From: Paraburkholderia caffeinilytica
GTDB taxonomy: Bacteria > Pseudomonadota > Gammaproteobacteria > Burkholderiales > Burkholderiaceae
NCBI RefSeq assembly: GCF_003368325.1
Contig: NZ_CP031466.1
Span: 2,604,001 to 2,668,000 of the forward strand
Length of the DNA stretch: 64,000 bases
Direction: 5' to 3'
Within the stretch, counting starts at the first letter, position 1; each line of letters begins with the position of its first letter. A program made the position numbers and the translations under genes. This document shows, piece after piece, positions 52,262-63,011 of this stretch. The notes below the pieces were generated by a model that was given only the letters and a program-made list of their open reading frames with translations, searched no databases and was not told the DNA's origin.

Positions 52262-53344
52262 TCATTTCAGCTGTTTCAACCAATACTGAGAGATGTTTCG
52301 GCGCCCGTATGGCCTAGCCGCAGCCACTGAGGCTTTTCGTCGCGCTTTCAGCTCAACAACATCTTCTGGGTATTTTTCCAGTATTTCTGATACGGTTTCC
52401 ACAAAGGAGTCTTCAGCAACAACACGCCCGAAGGCTGCACGATTTATTATTTCGCGAGGACCGACGTGATCTGTTGCAATCGGGAAGACGCCACACGCCA
52501 TAGACTCGATAATCACCATACCGAACAATTCTTCCCAACGGGCAACCTTCTTCGACGGAACAAGAAGGATGTCCAGCGAATTATAGAATTCGGCGAGTTT
52601 ATTTTTATCAGAGATGTAACCTAGATACTCGATACCTTCATTTTTATTTACCGCCGCTTCCACATCGCGCTGCAGCGAACCTATTCCGGCTATTTTAAAA
52701 ACAATTTTTCTTTTATAGTTACGGCAAGCCAATTCCAACACCGTGTCAATGCCCTTCACGCTTTCCAAGCGTCCCACATAGCCAACATGAAGCGTGTTTT
52801 TATCAGAGATATCAGCTGAATCGTTTGGCTTATAAATCATTTCGTCGTACGAGTGATACACTACGGACGATTGCACTCCAGCGAACTGTGAGCGCTCAAA
52901 ATTTTTCTTACATTCATCGGTCACGAAGTACATGCCCGTGACCCATCTCTGAAGCGCTCTCCTCCAGGCCGACAAGACAAACCCGGTACGGTAGTTGTAA
53001 GGTTGAAATGACAGATCCCAGTAGGGCCATGACGAATGGACGTAGACCTCGTTATTCCTGATGATTCTCGATAACAACACCATCCGGGGATCGAATGGTG
53101 CGATACCAAGTACGATCGGGCCAGACCACTTCCTTCCTAAAATTAAAGGAAGAACGATTTTCACATTTCGAAATACCCTTTTTAGCAAACTGACGTCACG
53201 CCTAATGAGTGCTTTCGCAAACATTTTTAACACTGAAAACTCTGCGTAGCGGACGCTGCTGTCCAATTGCTCAGCAGCTGTCTCAAGCCCGAGATAGTGT
53301 TCAGGTGCTCCACGCTCGTGAATTACTAAAATTTCAGTTTTCAT
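52262..53344 (-). CDS. Glycosyltransferase family 4
   Basis: 360 residues from ATG 53344 (MKTEILVIHERGAPEHYLG). The GT-B donor domain is clear: 'LHVGYVGRLESVKGIDTVLELA', 'IVFKIAGIGSLQRDVEAAVNKNEGIEYLGYISDKNKLAEFYNSLDILLVPSKKVARWEELFGMVIIESMACGVFPIATDHVGPREII'. The E-x7-E-type loop sits in 'EELFGMVIIE'. It acts on the cytoplasmic face in repeat-unit assembly. Base composition is low-GC like its neighbours. Confidence 0.87.
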   Translation of the reverse strand: MKTEILVIHERGAPEHYLGLETAAEQLDSSVRYAEFSVLKMFAKALIRRDVSLLKRVFRNVKIVLPLILGRKWSGPIVLGIAPFDPRMVLLSRIIRNNEVYVHSSWPYWDLSFQPYNYRTGFVLSAWRRALQRWVTGMYFVTDECKKNFERSQFAGVQSSVVYHSYDEMIYKPNDSADISDKNTLHVGYVGRLESVKGIDTVLELACRNYKRKIVFKIAGIGSLQRDVEAAVNKNEGIEYLGYISDKNKLAEFYNSLDILLVPSKKVARWEELFGMVIIESMACGVFPIATDHVGPREIINRAAFGRVVAEDSFVETVSEILEKYPEDVVELKARRKASVAAARPYGRRNISQYWLKQLK

Positions 53345-53438
53345 ATGTTTCAAGCCTAACAACGGCGTGGCCTATCCGCATGAACAGAGCACATTTCCTG
53401 ATAACTAACTTCGGTGCCGCGTAGAGCGATGTCCGAAT

Positions 53439-54953
53439 CTATTGACCGCCAGCTAATCCAACCCGCTTGAACGCCTTCTTCGCCATCACAGGCTCCGTGT
53501 AGATCAACCAAGCTGCTGAGCAAACCGAAAATGCAGCCGCTATAACAATCGACTGAAAAATAGTAGGCTTAAGCAACAATCCGGACGCCAACGACAACGC
53601 GATCAGAATTGCGGACGGAAGCGTTCTCACCAGGTTGGAAAAACCTATTCCCGCTACCGCGAAAAACAATATGGAGTCCAGTATTGCTCGTATTGCCCAC
53701 GCCAACGGCGCGCCGATCAGACCAAACTTATGTATCAAAGCGTAAACAAGAATAACGAAAGGCACTAATTCGAGCACTTGGAATCTTGCCAAGATTCCCG
53801 GCTTCCCTTGGGCTTGCAGCAACGTGTATGGCACATTCGCAAGGCCATTCGCCCAAACACCAACTAGTAGAAGCTGTGCTATCGGTGTCGCGACGGCGGC
53901 GAAATCCGCACCAACCCATATACTGAGCAGCGGTCCAACAAGTTGGATCCCCGGTGCAATGGCAGCAGTCATGGCAAGCGCGATAACTCGCGTCGCACGT
54001 GCTGCGAGTATCTTTGCGTCTCCACGTGTCTGAGTCGACAGTACGGGAAACAACGTCCTGCACACCGCCCGCGGGAAGATTCGGAGTTTATCGGCGATAC
54101 TGAACGGTACGCTGTAATAACCGACCGCACCGGCCCCGACCAGTTTGCCCAAGACAATCCGATCGAAGGTCTCCAATATTGGACCTACTAGACCCGTAAC
54201 AGCGACCCACGAGCTATATCCAAGCAAAACTGGGACTTGTTTATACTCAATTAATCTGATTGACTGTATTTTCAGTGCTCTTATCGCCGCTACTGCGAGA
54301 AAAGCCCCTGATAACCCGCGGCCGATCACGGTGGCCGGGATTATCACGCTTAATTCGGGCCCGATAATAATCGCACTCACCATCGGTGCCACCTGCAATA
54401 ACACGGAGCCCAACCCTTGCAGGACATTTGCAATACCGAATTGCTGCTTCCCATCCAGCGCGCCAACGCAGACACCGCTTAAGGTACAGACCGGCACCGA
54501 AGCTGCAATCCACGGAAGACTTTTCAGCGCCTCAGCTTGCAGTGAATCCGGCATCTTTAAAAAATGGCTCATGATCACACCCGTGGTGGCATAGAGAAGA
54601 GCCCCTCCCACCATGCCGAATATGAAGTTCAGCCATATTGTCGTCCAGAATACCGAGAGCTCTTCGTCCGCTGAACGGAGCTTCGAAATCTGATTAGCCA
54701 TCGTTCTGGATAGGCCGAAGTCAAAGACACCAAAATAGCCAACTATCGTCCAGACAATCGCCATCACGCCAAATCGCGCGTGACCGATGTGCGTCAACAG
54801 AAACGGTATCGTTGCCACGGACGCTGCAATTGGGATGACTCCGCCCAATATATTAAAAACAGTTCCGCGTCCCAGTGTTTTGGTGACCACGCTGAATCCC
54901 ATGAAGAGCTGATGCCAATAAGCGAGACATGCGCGCTCTGTTAGTTCGCGCAT
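53439..54953 (-). CDS. wzx: Polysaccharide repeat-unit flippase (Wzx, MOP superfamily)
   Basis: 504 residues with about 14 hydrophobic helices. The family-typical N-terminus is 'GRGTVFNILGGVIPIAASVATIPFLLTHIGHARFGVMAIVWTIVGYFGVFDFGLSRTMANQISKL'. Start 54953 lies 20 bases after wzc; ATG 54902 is an alternative and neither has a clear ribosome site. It exports the undecaprenyl-linked unit to the periplasm for Wzy. It is the first gene of the AT-richer variable cassette after the conserved wza-wzb-wzc block. Confidence 0.88.
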   Translation of the reverse strand: MRELTERACLAYWHQLFMGFSVVTKTLGRGTVFNILGGVIPIAASVATIPFLLTHIGHARFGVMAIVWTIVGYFGVFDFGLSRTMANQISKLRSADEELSVFWTTIWLNFIFGMVGGALLYATTGVIMSHFLKMPDSLQAEALKSLPWIAASVPVCTLSGVCVGALDGKQQFGIANVLQGLGSVLLQVAPMVSAIIIGPELSVIIPATVIGRGLSGAFLAVAAIRALKIQSIRLIEYKQVPVLLGYSSWVAVTGLVGPILETFDRIVLGKLVGAGAVGYYSVPFSIADKLRIFPRAVCRTLFPVLSTQTRGDAKILAARATRVIALAMTAAIAPGIQLVGPLLSIWVGADFAAVATPIAQLLLVGVWANGLANVPYTLLQAQGKPGILARFQVLELVPFVILVYALIHKFGLIGAPLAWAIRAILDSILFFAVAGIGFSNLVRTLPSAILIALSLASGLLLKPTIFQSIVIAAAFSVCSAAWLIYTEPVMAKKAFKRVGLAGGQ

Positions 54954-54973
54954 GGCCCATTTGAATGCGATGC

Positions 54974-57199
54974 CTATGCTTCGTATTCGTACGAAGTGTA
55001 ACGATAGGCGCCGTATTTGTACCCATATCCATATTTTCCGGAGTTTGGATTTACTCCGTTAAACACTAGTCCATTCGACTGGACGCCATTCAACGTTAGG
55101 CGTTTCAGCGACTCCGAAATTTCCCCAATCCTGGTAACGTTAGCCAGAGCAACGAGAAAAATCATTCCAGCCAGTGGGGCCAGGATACAAGCATCGGCAG
55201 CAGCGAGAATCGGCGGCGAGTCAATTAACACAACATCGTAATCCTTCGAAAACACCTTCAATAGCTCTGTCAACCGATCATTCAGCAGAAGCTCTGCGGG
55301 ATTTGGAGGCAGGATCCCTGTCGGAATCATATCGAGGTTCTCGATAACATTTTTATTGATTGCCTTTTCAATTGGAATAGCTCCGGATATCAATTCCGAA
55401 AGTCCTGTATCGCGCGGAATACCGAAGTACTGATGCAAATGTCCCTTTCGCATGTCTCCGTCGATCACCAAAACCTTTTTACCGGATGCGGCGAGTATTG
55501 CCCCGAAATTCGCGCTAATAAACGATTTCCCGATTCCTGGCGCCGGCCCGGTGAATAAGACCACGTTATTCTTGGATTGCAGCAACGAGAATTGAAAAGC
55601 CGTTCTCAAACTTCTCAGACTTTCAATGGCCGGCTCCGTTGGATGATCCGTTGTGAGAAGGCTCGTTTCCCCGACATTCCTCTTCAACTTTTTCACCAGT
55701 TCCCGCTGCGCTGCGCTAAACGGAACGGTTGCATACACGCTAAGACCAACGCGTCGCTCGATTTCATTGGGGTCCGCGACACCTTTAAACAGCAAATTCC
55801 GGACGAATGCGATAGTGATACTAGTGAGCAGTCCAGCAAAAAGCGCTGCCGCTACGATCACAGCCTTTTTGGGCTTGATTGGATCTTCCGGTACAGAGGC
55901 GGTATCGACCAGACGTACACTTCCAACCTTGCCCGCCTTGATCAGTTGCAATTGTTCCGCATTGTTGAGCAACGACGTATAAAGATCTGTGCTGACTTGA
56001 ACATCCAACATGGTGCGAACGACATCCTGCTGCACGTCAGGCAGCCTCTTAACCTGTTTCGTCACCTGATCGCCATAGCTCTCGAGCTGAGCAATCTGGG
56101 TATCCAGCGATTGGATGCCGGGATAAGACGGCGCAAATCTAGTTGCCAGTTCCGCTTTTTCCTGCTTCAACTGCAGTAGACGGGTTTGATAGTCGGCCGA
56201 CTGGGTAAGCGCGAGTTTTGCTTCCTCGGTAAGGTCGACTGACCCACGACGATCTCTCATTTGGGTATAACGCAGTTGCGCGTTCTCCAAACGAGTTTTT
56301 ATCGCTGGCAATTCTGTATTCAGAAATTCCAACGACTGCGCAGCCTCTTCCGACTTTCTTTCTACATTTTGCCGAACGTATTGATGCCCAATTTCGTTGA
56401 GCTGAGTGCTAACGGCAACGGGGTCCGGTCCCTGCAGGCTAGCGATAAGTACCCCCGACTCCTTCACTCGTTCCTGAACGTCAAGGTTCTTTCTGAATTC
56501 TTCAATAGTTTTAAACTTCGATTTCCGAATCAGCTCAAATTCTGTATTCGCATTCCCATTGAGGGCCTTTACTTGAAGCACAATCGGCCCATCCTCCGAT
56601 TCCGTCCGCTCATCTTGCCCGACCGTGCCTTTGAAATCATGAGTAAGACCGTCACCTGACAGAATGAAGTGCATCGGGTCGACTACTTTGAGCCGAAATT
56701 TCTTGCCTTCGAGTTTCGGTGGAACGTCAAAAACAGTGACGTCAATGCTCTCCTGCCCCCACGCGAATCCACCGATCCCGAAAACTCCCGGATGGTGCAG
56801 ACCCGAGTTCCGACTGGCGACCCATTTTCCGAGCATAGGAAAGCGACGTGGATACGCCTCGATATACAATCGAAGATTCTCGACCGTACGCGTCACGACC
56901 AGGCGCGAGTTGAGTATCTGGCCCTCAGCCGCAGCCGAGGATTTGACGTCAAACAGCGAGGAGACATTGCCAAGAAGACTCTTCGCTGCTGATGCGTCTG
57001 GACCGTCTTCCACTTGCACTAAAATGTCAGTCTCATAGATAGGCGTCGCCACGAACGCATACGCTGCGCCTAACAATAGAAAAATTGCTGTTACGATCGC
57101 AATCATCCATTTATTCTCGATGAATATATCGAGAATATTCACGAAATCAAGCGTCTCGTCCGCTTCCGGACTATTTATCATATCTGCGTCTTTATTCAT
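54974..57199 (-). CDS. wzc: Wzc-type polysaccharide co-polymerase / BY-kinase (BceF-like)
   Basis: 741 residues. An N-terminal Wzz domain is flanked by two membrane helices ('WMIAIVTAIFLLLGAAYAFV' and 'KAVIVAAALFAGLLTSITIAFV') with a coiled-coil periplasmic part. The C-terminal kinase has Walker A 'GPAPGIGKSFISANFG', Walker A' 'VLVIDGDMRKG' and Walker B 'VVLIDSPPIL'. The last 19 residues hold eight Tyr, the autophosphorylated cluster. It controls chain length and export together with Wza and the phosphatase Wzb. In cepacian loci the homologue is BceF. Confidence 0.94.
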   Translation of the reverse strand: MNKDADMINSPEADETLDFVNILDIFIENKWMIAIVTAIFLLLGAAYAFVATPIYETDILVQVEDGPDASAAKSLLGNVSSLFDVKSSAAAEGQILNSRLVVTRTVENLRLYIEAYPRRFPMLGKWVASRNSGLHHPGVFGIGGFAWGQESIDVTVFDVPPKLEGKKFRLKVVDPMHFILSGDGLTHDFKGTVGQDERTESEDGPIVLQVKALNGNANTEFELIRKSKFKTIEEFRKNLDVQERVKESGVLIASLQGPDPVAVSTQLNEIGHQYVRQNVERKSEEAAQSLEFLNTELPAIKTRLENAQLRYTQMRDRRGSVDLTEEAKLALTQSADYQTRLLQLKQEKAELATRFAPSYPGIQSLDTQIAQLESYGDQVTKQVKRLPDVQQDVVRTMLDVQVSTDLYTSLLNNAEQLQLIKAGKVGSVRLVDTASVPEDPIKPKKAVIVAAALFAGLLTSITIAFVRNLLFKGVADPNEIERRVGLSVYATVPFSAAQRELVKKLKRNVGETSLLTTDHPTEPAIESLRSLRTAFQFSLLQSKNNVVLFTGPAPGIGKSFISANFGAILAASGKKVLVIDGDMRKGHLHQYFGIPRDTGLSELISGAIPIEKAINKNVIENLDMIPTGILPPNPAELLLNDRLTELLKVFSKDYDVVLIDSPPILAAADACILAPLAGMIFLVALANVTRIGEISESLKRLTLNGVQSNGLVFNGVNPNSGKYGYGYKYGAYRYTSYEYEA

Positions 57200-57267
57200 T
57201 GAAGGTGGATCGAAATTAAACAGATCTATATCGATAAATTCGTCACTCGAGCACAGTATTCATTAAT

Positions 57268-57705
57268 TTAATTGAATAGCTTTATTCGCTCGACCCACTC
57301 ATTCACGCCACGATCTATCGAGTCCAGACATACCTCGAAGTCTGTTCGAGTCCCGCCATACGGATCCTTAATATCGAAATCACTAAATTTTCCTAGCTTG
57401 AATACCTTTCCCCGACATGTCGGATAACGCTTTCCGATGTATGCCACCTGAGAATCGTCCATCGCCAGGATCATGTCAGCCGTCGTACAGAACGGAGCCA
57501 CGAGTTGTTGTGCACGATGCCCCCCAATACTTATCCGGCGTTCTCCCATCAACTCGATGGCAAGCTTGTCCGCGGAGCGACCGACTAATGCGTCTATTCC
57601 GGCAGAATTTATTTCCACATCTGGCAAGCGCTCTTTTATCAGCGCCTCTGCCATGGGGCTTCGACAAATATTGCCGATGCAGACGGTGAGGATCGATCGA
57701 ATCAT
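57268..57705 (-). CDS. wzb: Low-molecular-weight protein-tyrosine phosphatase (Wzb/BceD-like)
   Basis: 145 residues from ATG 57705 (GTG one codon earlier is open). The P-loop is C9-I-G-N-I-C-R15-S and the general-acid loop is 'DIKDPYGGTRTDFEVCLD', both intact. It dephosphorylates the tyrosine cluster of the Wzc kinase encoded next to it, allowing cycles of polymer export. Confidence 0.94.
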   Translation of the reverse strand: MIRSILTVCIGNICRSPMAEALIKERLPDVEINSAGIDALVGRSADKLAIELMGERRISIGGHRAQQLVAPFCTTADMILAMDDSQVAYIGKRYPTCRGKVFKLGKFSDFDIKDPYGGTRTDFEVCLDSIDRGVNEWVERIKLFN

Positions 57706-57841
57706 CACAGCTATAGCACTTCCAATTTGAAGAGAGCACCCTTCTGACCATGTGTCACAAAGACGATCTCATTCCTGGCCAGAACGAATTGTGCTTCACA
57801 CGCAGAGCACTTCGGCACACGTCTCATGTCCGTTTGAACCA

Positions 57842-59026
57842 TCATTTCGTGACAACTGCGGCCGTGAGACCGGCATTAATCGCCGGCAACAGCAGGCTCA
57901 AAATGCGGCTGAAGCGAACCAATCCGTTCCCATCGACGTACACGACGTCTTTCGGCTGCAGCTCGAACTGATTTGCGAGGACCATCGAAACAGGTGACCG
58001 GGCATCAAGATGAAACACTTGCGGGTGCGTCGTATCGTTTGATCCTCGAATCACATAAAGTTGAGCAGCGTCCGCGCTCGTCGTATTAAGACTGCCAGCT
58101 TGAGAAATTGCATCACTTAACGAGAGCCGGCCATTTTTCATAGGGACCGCCATCGCAGGTTTGTTCACCTCACCCATGACAAATATCCCATTGTCATCGC
58201 GGGACATCACGCGTAATAGGTCCCCGTTCCTCAAAAGGATTCGCGACGGGTTCTGTCCGTTTGCGAGCATCTGCGGCAGGTTTATTGGGTACTGACGTCC
58301 GCCTCGCACTAAAACCAAGCGGCTTTGGTCGGCAGTCGCATTAAATCCCCCCGACCGGTTGATCGCCTCGTACACCGTCATCGGTATATCGTTGATCGGC
58401 TGAGCGCCTGGTGTACGCACTTCGCCATCCACATAGACCTGCTTCGAACGGAACGATGCGACCCGCAACGTTATCTGCGGTTTGATGAATACCTTTGACA
58501 GCCTCTCTGAAAACAATCTCAGCGCCTCGCTGGGCTGCAATCCTTCAACGTGTAGTGTGCCGACGTAGGGAAATATGAGATTTCCCTCTTGATCTATGAC
58601 AAATCCTGCTCCCGGGTCGGCTGAGCGGGTCGATGCTTGCGGCTGCGTTCCCAGCGCCGCAGCGAGTTCAGGATGGTCCCATACCGTAATTTGCAGCACG
58701 TCACCGGGGCCGAGCGTGTACGGCTTTGGATCGTCAAACAGCCCCGCCCATTCCCCCATCCCAGTGTCACGCGCTGAGTCACGCATCTGGGTGATCAACG
58801 CAATGTTGATATCTGTGATTGGCACCTGGAGATTCGTCGACGGTGTCTCCGCATCGCCGCTGGTTGCTGGCAACGTCGCCGGTTTGCTCATTCGCATACC
58901 GGGCGCAAACGCACAGGCAGTGGTCACAAAACATAGCGTCATTGTCGTCAGTACACGACGGGCATGCCGTCCGAAATACTCTATTCCAACATTGAACCCT
59001 TGACTTGTCCTTCTCAGCATCCGCAC
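57842..59026 (-). CDS. wza: Outer-membrane polysaccharide export lipoprotein (Wza/BceE-like)
   Basis: 394 residues from GTG 59026 with GGAG six bases upstream; ATG 59020 is possible. A lipobox region (LCFVTTAC) is followed by the PES domain '[23 protein letters not shown]...[48 protein letters not shown]'. SLBB domains ('[34 protein letters not shown]', '[16 protein letters not shown]') come next, then a C-terminal amphipathic helix. It forms the octameric export channel. Confidence 0.94.
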   Translation of the reverse strand: MRMLRRTSQGFNVGIEYFGRHARRVLTTMTLCFVTTACAFAPGMRMSKPATLPATSGDAETPSTNLQVPITDINIALITQMRDSARDTGMGEWAGLFDDPKPYTLGPGDVLQITVWDHPELAAALGTQPQASTRSADPGAGFVIDQEGNLIFPYVGTLHVEGLQPSEALRLFSERLSKVFIKPQITLRVASFRSKQVYVDGEVRTPGAQPINDIPMTVYEAINRSGGFNATADQSRLVLVRGGRQYPINLPQMLANGQNPSRILLRNGDLLRVMSRDDNGIFVMGEVNKPAMAVPMKNGRLSLSDAISQAGSLNTTSADAAQLYVIRGSNDTTHPQVFHLDARSPVSMVLANQFELQPKDVVYVDGNGLVRFSRILSLLLPAINAGLTAAVVTK

Positions 59027-59144
59027 CGTCCACTCCGTCTCATATACCGTGATCCCCCGCGCAGGGGAATCTCCGTGGGTACTGGGCAGTCAACGTCGGC
59101 GCCTTGAACGCGCATTACCACTGCCCAATCCATCCAAACCTATG

Positions 59145-60575
59145 TCAATACGCGTTGAGGTTGATAAACCCCTTGGCCACGGTTGCCGCAACGATCCGCA
59201 AATCCAGCGCAAACGACCAGTTGCACAAGTAGTACAGGTCATGTTCAACACGCTTCTGCATTTTCTCGATCCGATCGGTCTCTCCCCGGAACCCATTCAC
59301 TTGTGCCCAACCGGTAATGCCTGGCTTTATCCGATAACGATGGATATATCCATCGACAACCTTTTGGTAGAGTTCATCATGCTCAATCGCATGCGGCCGT
59401 GGCCCAACCACCGACATCTCACCGCGGAGCACGTTAAAGAACTGTGGCAGCTCGTCGAGGCTCGTTCGACGCAGAATCGCTCCGACTCGCGTGATACGCG
59501 GATCACCCTTAGTGGCCTGCGTCACGACACCCGCCTTCTCGGCGTGAGCCCGCATAGTTCTGAACTTATAGATCCGGAACACCTGCCCATCAGCCCCTTT
59601 CCGATACTGCTTGAAGAAAACCGGGCCGCGCGACGAACACTTCACCGCAATTGCAATAACCACCAACAACGGCGTCAATGCCAGCAACGCAAGCGCGGCA
59701 AACAAACGATCGAATATCTCTTTCTGCACCATCGCGCGCGCTGGCAACGGCGACGCAACCAGGCTGATCGCCGGGGCACCAATCAGATCCACCACGCCTG
59801 CGTCGAACAATGCCATGCTGCGCACGTCCGGAATGAAACGGATATTGACGAGATCGTCGCGGAACTCGCTCACAAAGCGGGCCATGGTCTCCGCTTCCGA
59901 CAATGGCAACGCCAGCCAGAGTTCCTGAATGCCGCTCCTGCGGACGTGCTCGGCGAACTTCTCGAAGTCCTGGAATACGGCAATGCCTTTTGACGCGAAA
60001 ATGTCTCCGGCGCCCACCTCGAACAATGCCGAAGCACGAAAGCCGCTCGCCGGAGAGGCCTGCACCTTGCCCACTACTTCCTTGCAATGACTGCCACCAC
60101 CCACTACGGCGACATTGCGTAAGTTCATACCGGCGTAACGCACGCTGCGCAGCACCGTATGCAGCACCAATCGCGACCCAATCAATGCAGCGGCGCTCGT
60201 CGCAGTCCAATAGATGAACCACAGCCGCGAGACTATGTCCGTGCGATGCACCGAGAACATCAACACGAGACCGCCCATCTGGACCAGCAACCAGACCAGC
60301 GACAACTGACCGGTCAGACGCAATAGAGAGCGTCCACGCCACGATTCGTAGAGACCGAACACCGGGAATGAGACTAGGGCGAGTGCGACCGAAAACGTAA
60401 TGAATGCGCCGTCCACCCGCGTCTGCGCAATGTCCTCAAAGCGGATGTGCGACGCCAGCAGTGCGCCTGCCACGATGAGAATCACGTCTACGAGCCGCAT
60501 CAGTAAGCCTTGTAGTCCGAGCATGTTGCGACTTCCCCGCCAGAAGGTGGACCGCGTGCTCCGCCGAAGCGTCAC
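59145..60575 (-). CDS. Undecaprenyl-phosphate glucose/galactose-1-phosphate transferase (WcaJ/BceB-like)
   Basis: 476 residues. Four or five N-terminal helices and a CoA-binding-like middle domain ('[34 protein letters not shown]') precede the C-terminal bacterial sugar transferase domain. That domain has '[54 protein letters not shown]', '[38 protein letters not shown]' and '[15 protein letters not shown]'. It attaches the first sugar phosphate to undecaprenyl phosphate. GTG 60575 overlaps the manC stop by 4 bases; ATG 60524, behind GGGGAAG, is a good alternative start. Confidence 0.92.
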   Translation of the reverse strand: MTLRRSTRSTFWRGSRNMLGLQGLLMRLVDVILIVAGALLASHIRFEDIAQTRVDGAFITFSVALALVSFPVFGLYESWRGRSLLRLTGQLSLVWLLVQMGGLVLMFSVHRTDIVSRLWFIYWTATSAAALIGSRLVLHTVLRSVRYAGMNLRNVAVVGGGSHCKEVVGKVQASPASGFRASALFEVGAGDIFASKGIAVFQDFEKFAEHVRRSGIQELWLALPLSEAETMARFVSEFRDDLVNIRFIPDVRSMALFDAGVVDLIGAPAISLVASPLPARAMVQKEIFDRLFAALALLALTPLLVVIAIAVKCSSRGPVFFKQYRKGADGQVFRIYKFRTMRAHAEKAGVVTQATKGDPRITRVGAILRRTSLDELPQFFNVLRGEMSVVGPRPHAIEHDELYQKVVDGYIHRYRIKPGITGWAQVNGFRGETDRIEKMQKRVEHDLYYLCNWSFALDLRIVAATVAKGFINLNAY

Positions 60576-62098
60576 GCGCGCCCGTATGTGTCATCAAAAC
60601 GAACGATGTCGTCTTCGCCGAGATACGATCCGGACTGCACTTCGATGAGTTCGAGTGGCAACTTGCCCGGGTTCTCCAGACGGTGCGTTACGCCCAGCGG
60701 AATAAACGTAGACTGATTCTCACTGAGCATGAATTCCTCATCACCGCGTGTGACAAGCGCCGTGCCGCTCACCACGATCCAGTGCTCGGCGCGATGGTGA
60801 TGCAATTGCAATGACAGACGACCGCCCGGATTCACGACGATCCGCTTTACCTGAAAGCGCTCACCATGGTCGATTGAGTCGTAGTACCCCCATGGACGCC
60901 GTACCTTTCGATGCGCATCGGCCTCAGGCGCTTGCAGCGCTCTCATCCGGCTGACCACGCTCTTTACTTCCTGCACGCGCGAGCGGTCGGCGACCAGCAC
61001 GGCATCGTCGGTCTCCACAACGACCACGTTGGTCACGCCGACGCAGGCAATGAGACGCCCTTGCGAGTGGGCGAAGCTGGACGTCGCCCCTTCGAACACA
61101 ACCCGTCCGCGCGCGGCGTTGCCGTCCGCGTCCTTGTCGAGCGCTTCCCATACCGCGTCCCAGGACCCAAGATCCGACCACCCTGCGTCAAGCGACACCA
61201 CCACGCCTTCCGCGAATCGTTCGTCCGATCCGAGACGTTCCATCACCGCGTAGTCGATCGAGTCCGACGGGGAAGATTTGAAAGCCTCTGCGCCTGGGCG
61301 GAAATACAGCCCGTCGCAAGTACCTTGAGCGTGGGCTAACAAGCACGCATCATGCATCGCCGGCTGCATGATCTTGAGCATGGCGAGCCATACGCTCGCC
61401 CGCACGACGAATATCCCGCTATTCCACCAGTACTGGCCCGATGCGAGATACTGCGTGGCCAATTCGGCTGCGGGTTTTTCGACGAATCGCGCAATACGAT
61501 GCGCACCGCCGCTAAGGTCAGAACCAAGCTTGATGTAACCAAAGCCTGTATCAGGACGCGTTGGCGGTACGCCCAGTGTCACTATCGCGCCGCGCTGCGC
61601 ATGCCGCGCCGCCAACGCAATCGTCGACTGGAAAGCGGCGAGGTTCTCGATCGCGTGATCTGCCGGCATTGCAACAATGATCGCGTCGCCACCATCCGAA
61701 CACGCCGCAGCGGCGGCGAGCGTCAGCGCCGGTGCCGTGTCGCGTCGCGCTGGTTCAACCACGATGCGTGCGTCGATTCCTTTTGCGCGGAGTTGTTCCG
61801 ACGTAACGAAACGGTGTTCGTCGCCGCATACGATGATCGGCGCACTCACCGTCCTTCCACCGGCATGGAACCCATTCATTCGTTCCACGGTAGCTTGAAG
61901 TAGCGAATCCGGTCCGAGCAGATCAATCAATTGTTTGGGATATTGTTCCCGTGACATGGGCCACAGTCGCGAACCCGCTCCTCCCGCAAGTACAACAGGT
62001 ACGAGTCGCACGGCCGCTGCAGAGGTCCTCTCTTCGGTCGGAACGATCTTGATATCGCTATCACGAACTTCCGCATCATTCACCGACGTGTAACCCAT
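60572..62098 (-). CDS. manC: Mannose-1-phosphate guanylyltransferase / mannose-6-phosphate isomerase (ManC/BceA-like)
   Basis: 508 residues from ATG 62098, behind AGGAG. The GMP domain opens with 'LVPVVLAGGAGSRLWPMSREQYPKQLIDLLG', and 'VMPADHAIENL' and 'GFGYIKLG...RFVEKPAAELATQYLASGQYWWNSGIFV' follow. The C-terminal type II PMI cupin is 'VRRPWGYYDSIDHGERFQVKRIVVNPGGRLSLQLHHHRAEHWIVVSGTALV'. It supplies GDP-mannose. It is the first gene of the leftward polysaccharide operon, so the promoter should lie in 62,099-62,560. Confidence 0.94.
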   Translation of the reverse strand: MGYTSVNDAEVRDSDIKIVPTEERTSAAAVRLVPVVLAGGAGSRLWPMSREQYPKQLIDLLGPDSLLQATVERMNGFHAGGRTVSAPIIVCGDEHRFVTSEQLRAKGIDARIVVEPARRDTAPALTLAAAAACSDGGDAIIVAMPADHAIENLAAFQSTIALAARHAQRGAIVTLGVPPTRPDTGFGYIKLGSDLSGGAHRIARFVEKPAAELATQYLASGQYWWNSGIFVVRASVWLAMLKIMQPAMHDACLLAHAQGTCDGLYFRPGAEAFKSSPSDSIDYAVMERLGSDERFAEGVVVSLDAGWSDLGSWDAVWEALDKDADGNAARGRVVFEGATSSFAHSQGRLIACVGVTNVVVVETDDAVLVADRSRVQEVKSVVSRMRALQAPEADAHRKVRRPWGYYDSIDHGERFQVKRIVVNPGGRLSLQLHHHRAEHWIVVSGTALVTRGDEEFMLSENQSTFIPLGVTHRLENPGKLPLELIEVQSGSYLGEDDIVRFDDTYGRA

Positions 62099-62569
62099 AT
62101 GTACTCCTATTCGACATTTCAACAGGATCGGAAAAGCGGCACTTTTAATTTCCTAGTACATTGTCGGCGGCCTGACGTGCCCCCCGATCACGGGCCGTAC
62201 ACAGTCGCCAAAATCATGCCCACCGACGCTACAACGTCTGCCTCAAACAAATGCGAAGTGAATTGAGTGGCGCGACTAACGACCGGCGCCGGTTACCACC
62301 ACACGCGGCAGTGGCGTGGAGTTTTAACCTGACATGAGATTCGCACTTCTCTCACCGGCCATAAAGGATTGCGCTTTCTCAAAAATCTGCTGATGTGCGT
62401 CATCTCTTCACAATGAACGCTGCTCGCTTTTTTCGAGTTCCGGAATAAATTATCTTCAATAGCTTAGATCTCAAGCACTACCGCCGCTTCTCTTCTTTAA
62501 AAGAACCGCCTCGGCTTCAGTTGCAGTGCATCATACATAGGCTGCCTTCTGACGTAATGTGACTGACGG

Positions 62570-62593
62570 AAAACGCCAACATGTTGGCGTTTT
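62570..62593. terminator. Bidirectional terminator palindrome, 24 bp
   Basis: A perfect palindrome: AAAACGCCAAC at 62570-62580 followed by its complement up to 62593. It gives an A-run, a GC stem and a T-run in both directions, the form of a two-way intrinsic terminator. It insulates the manC promoter region from transcription entering from the right. Confidence 0.75.
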
Positions 62594-63011
62594 AGCCCAT
62601 TCGCTTCTGACGTGTCTGAATAGGCTATTCGTGTGTCTCATGCATCATGCTTCGCTCACATACAACAGCCGGTTAACATCGCAATTTAGGTCAACACGGT
62701 GTACCGGCCCAGGAAAATATGGGCAAACCACCATGGCAAATTGCGCCATGTATTTGGCTGACTCAATCCATTTCTTTGGTCTACTGCCGCCACAACAGAC
62801 ATGATTTCATCCGGTGCCGAAGGCTGTATCTGAGGTGCGCCCCTACGATCGGATCAATTGCTACTCCGGAAGCGGCCTGAGAATTGCAACTGTCTTTCTG
62901 TAATTTCAAGTGGTTGTTTTTATGACTTCGCGGGACGTCAGGCGAACCCCGTGCCGGCGAAACCTTCATTGACGCTGTTGGCAATGCTCGATGGCGGCTG
63001 ATGCGGTAGAT

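Noticed and set aside
59083..59131. Inverted repeat TGGGCAGT ... ACTGCCCA between wza and the initiating transferase gene
   Set aside because: The loop is over 30 bases with no U tract, so it is not a credible terminator within this operon.
62732..62750. Inverted repeat CATGGC ... GCCATG
   Set aside because: Short arms, no T run and no gene nearby to give it a role; could not be assigned as operator or terminator.
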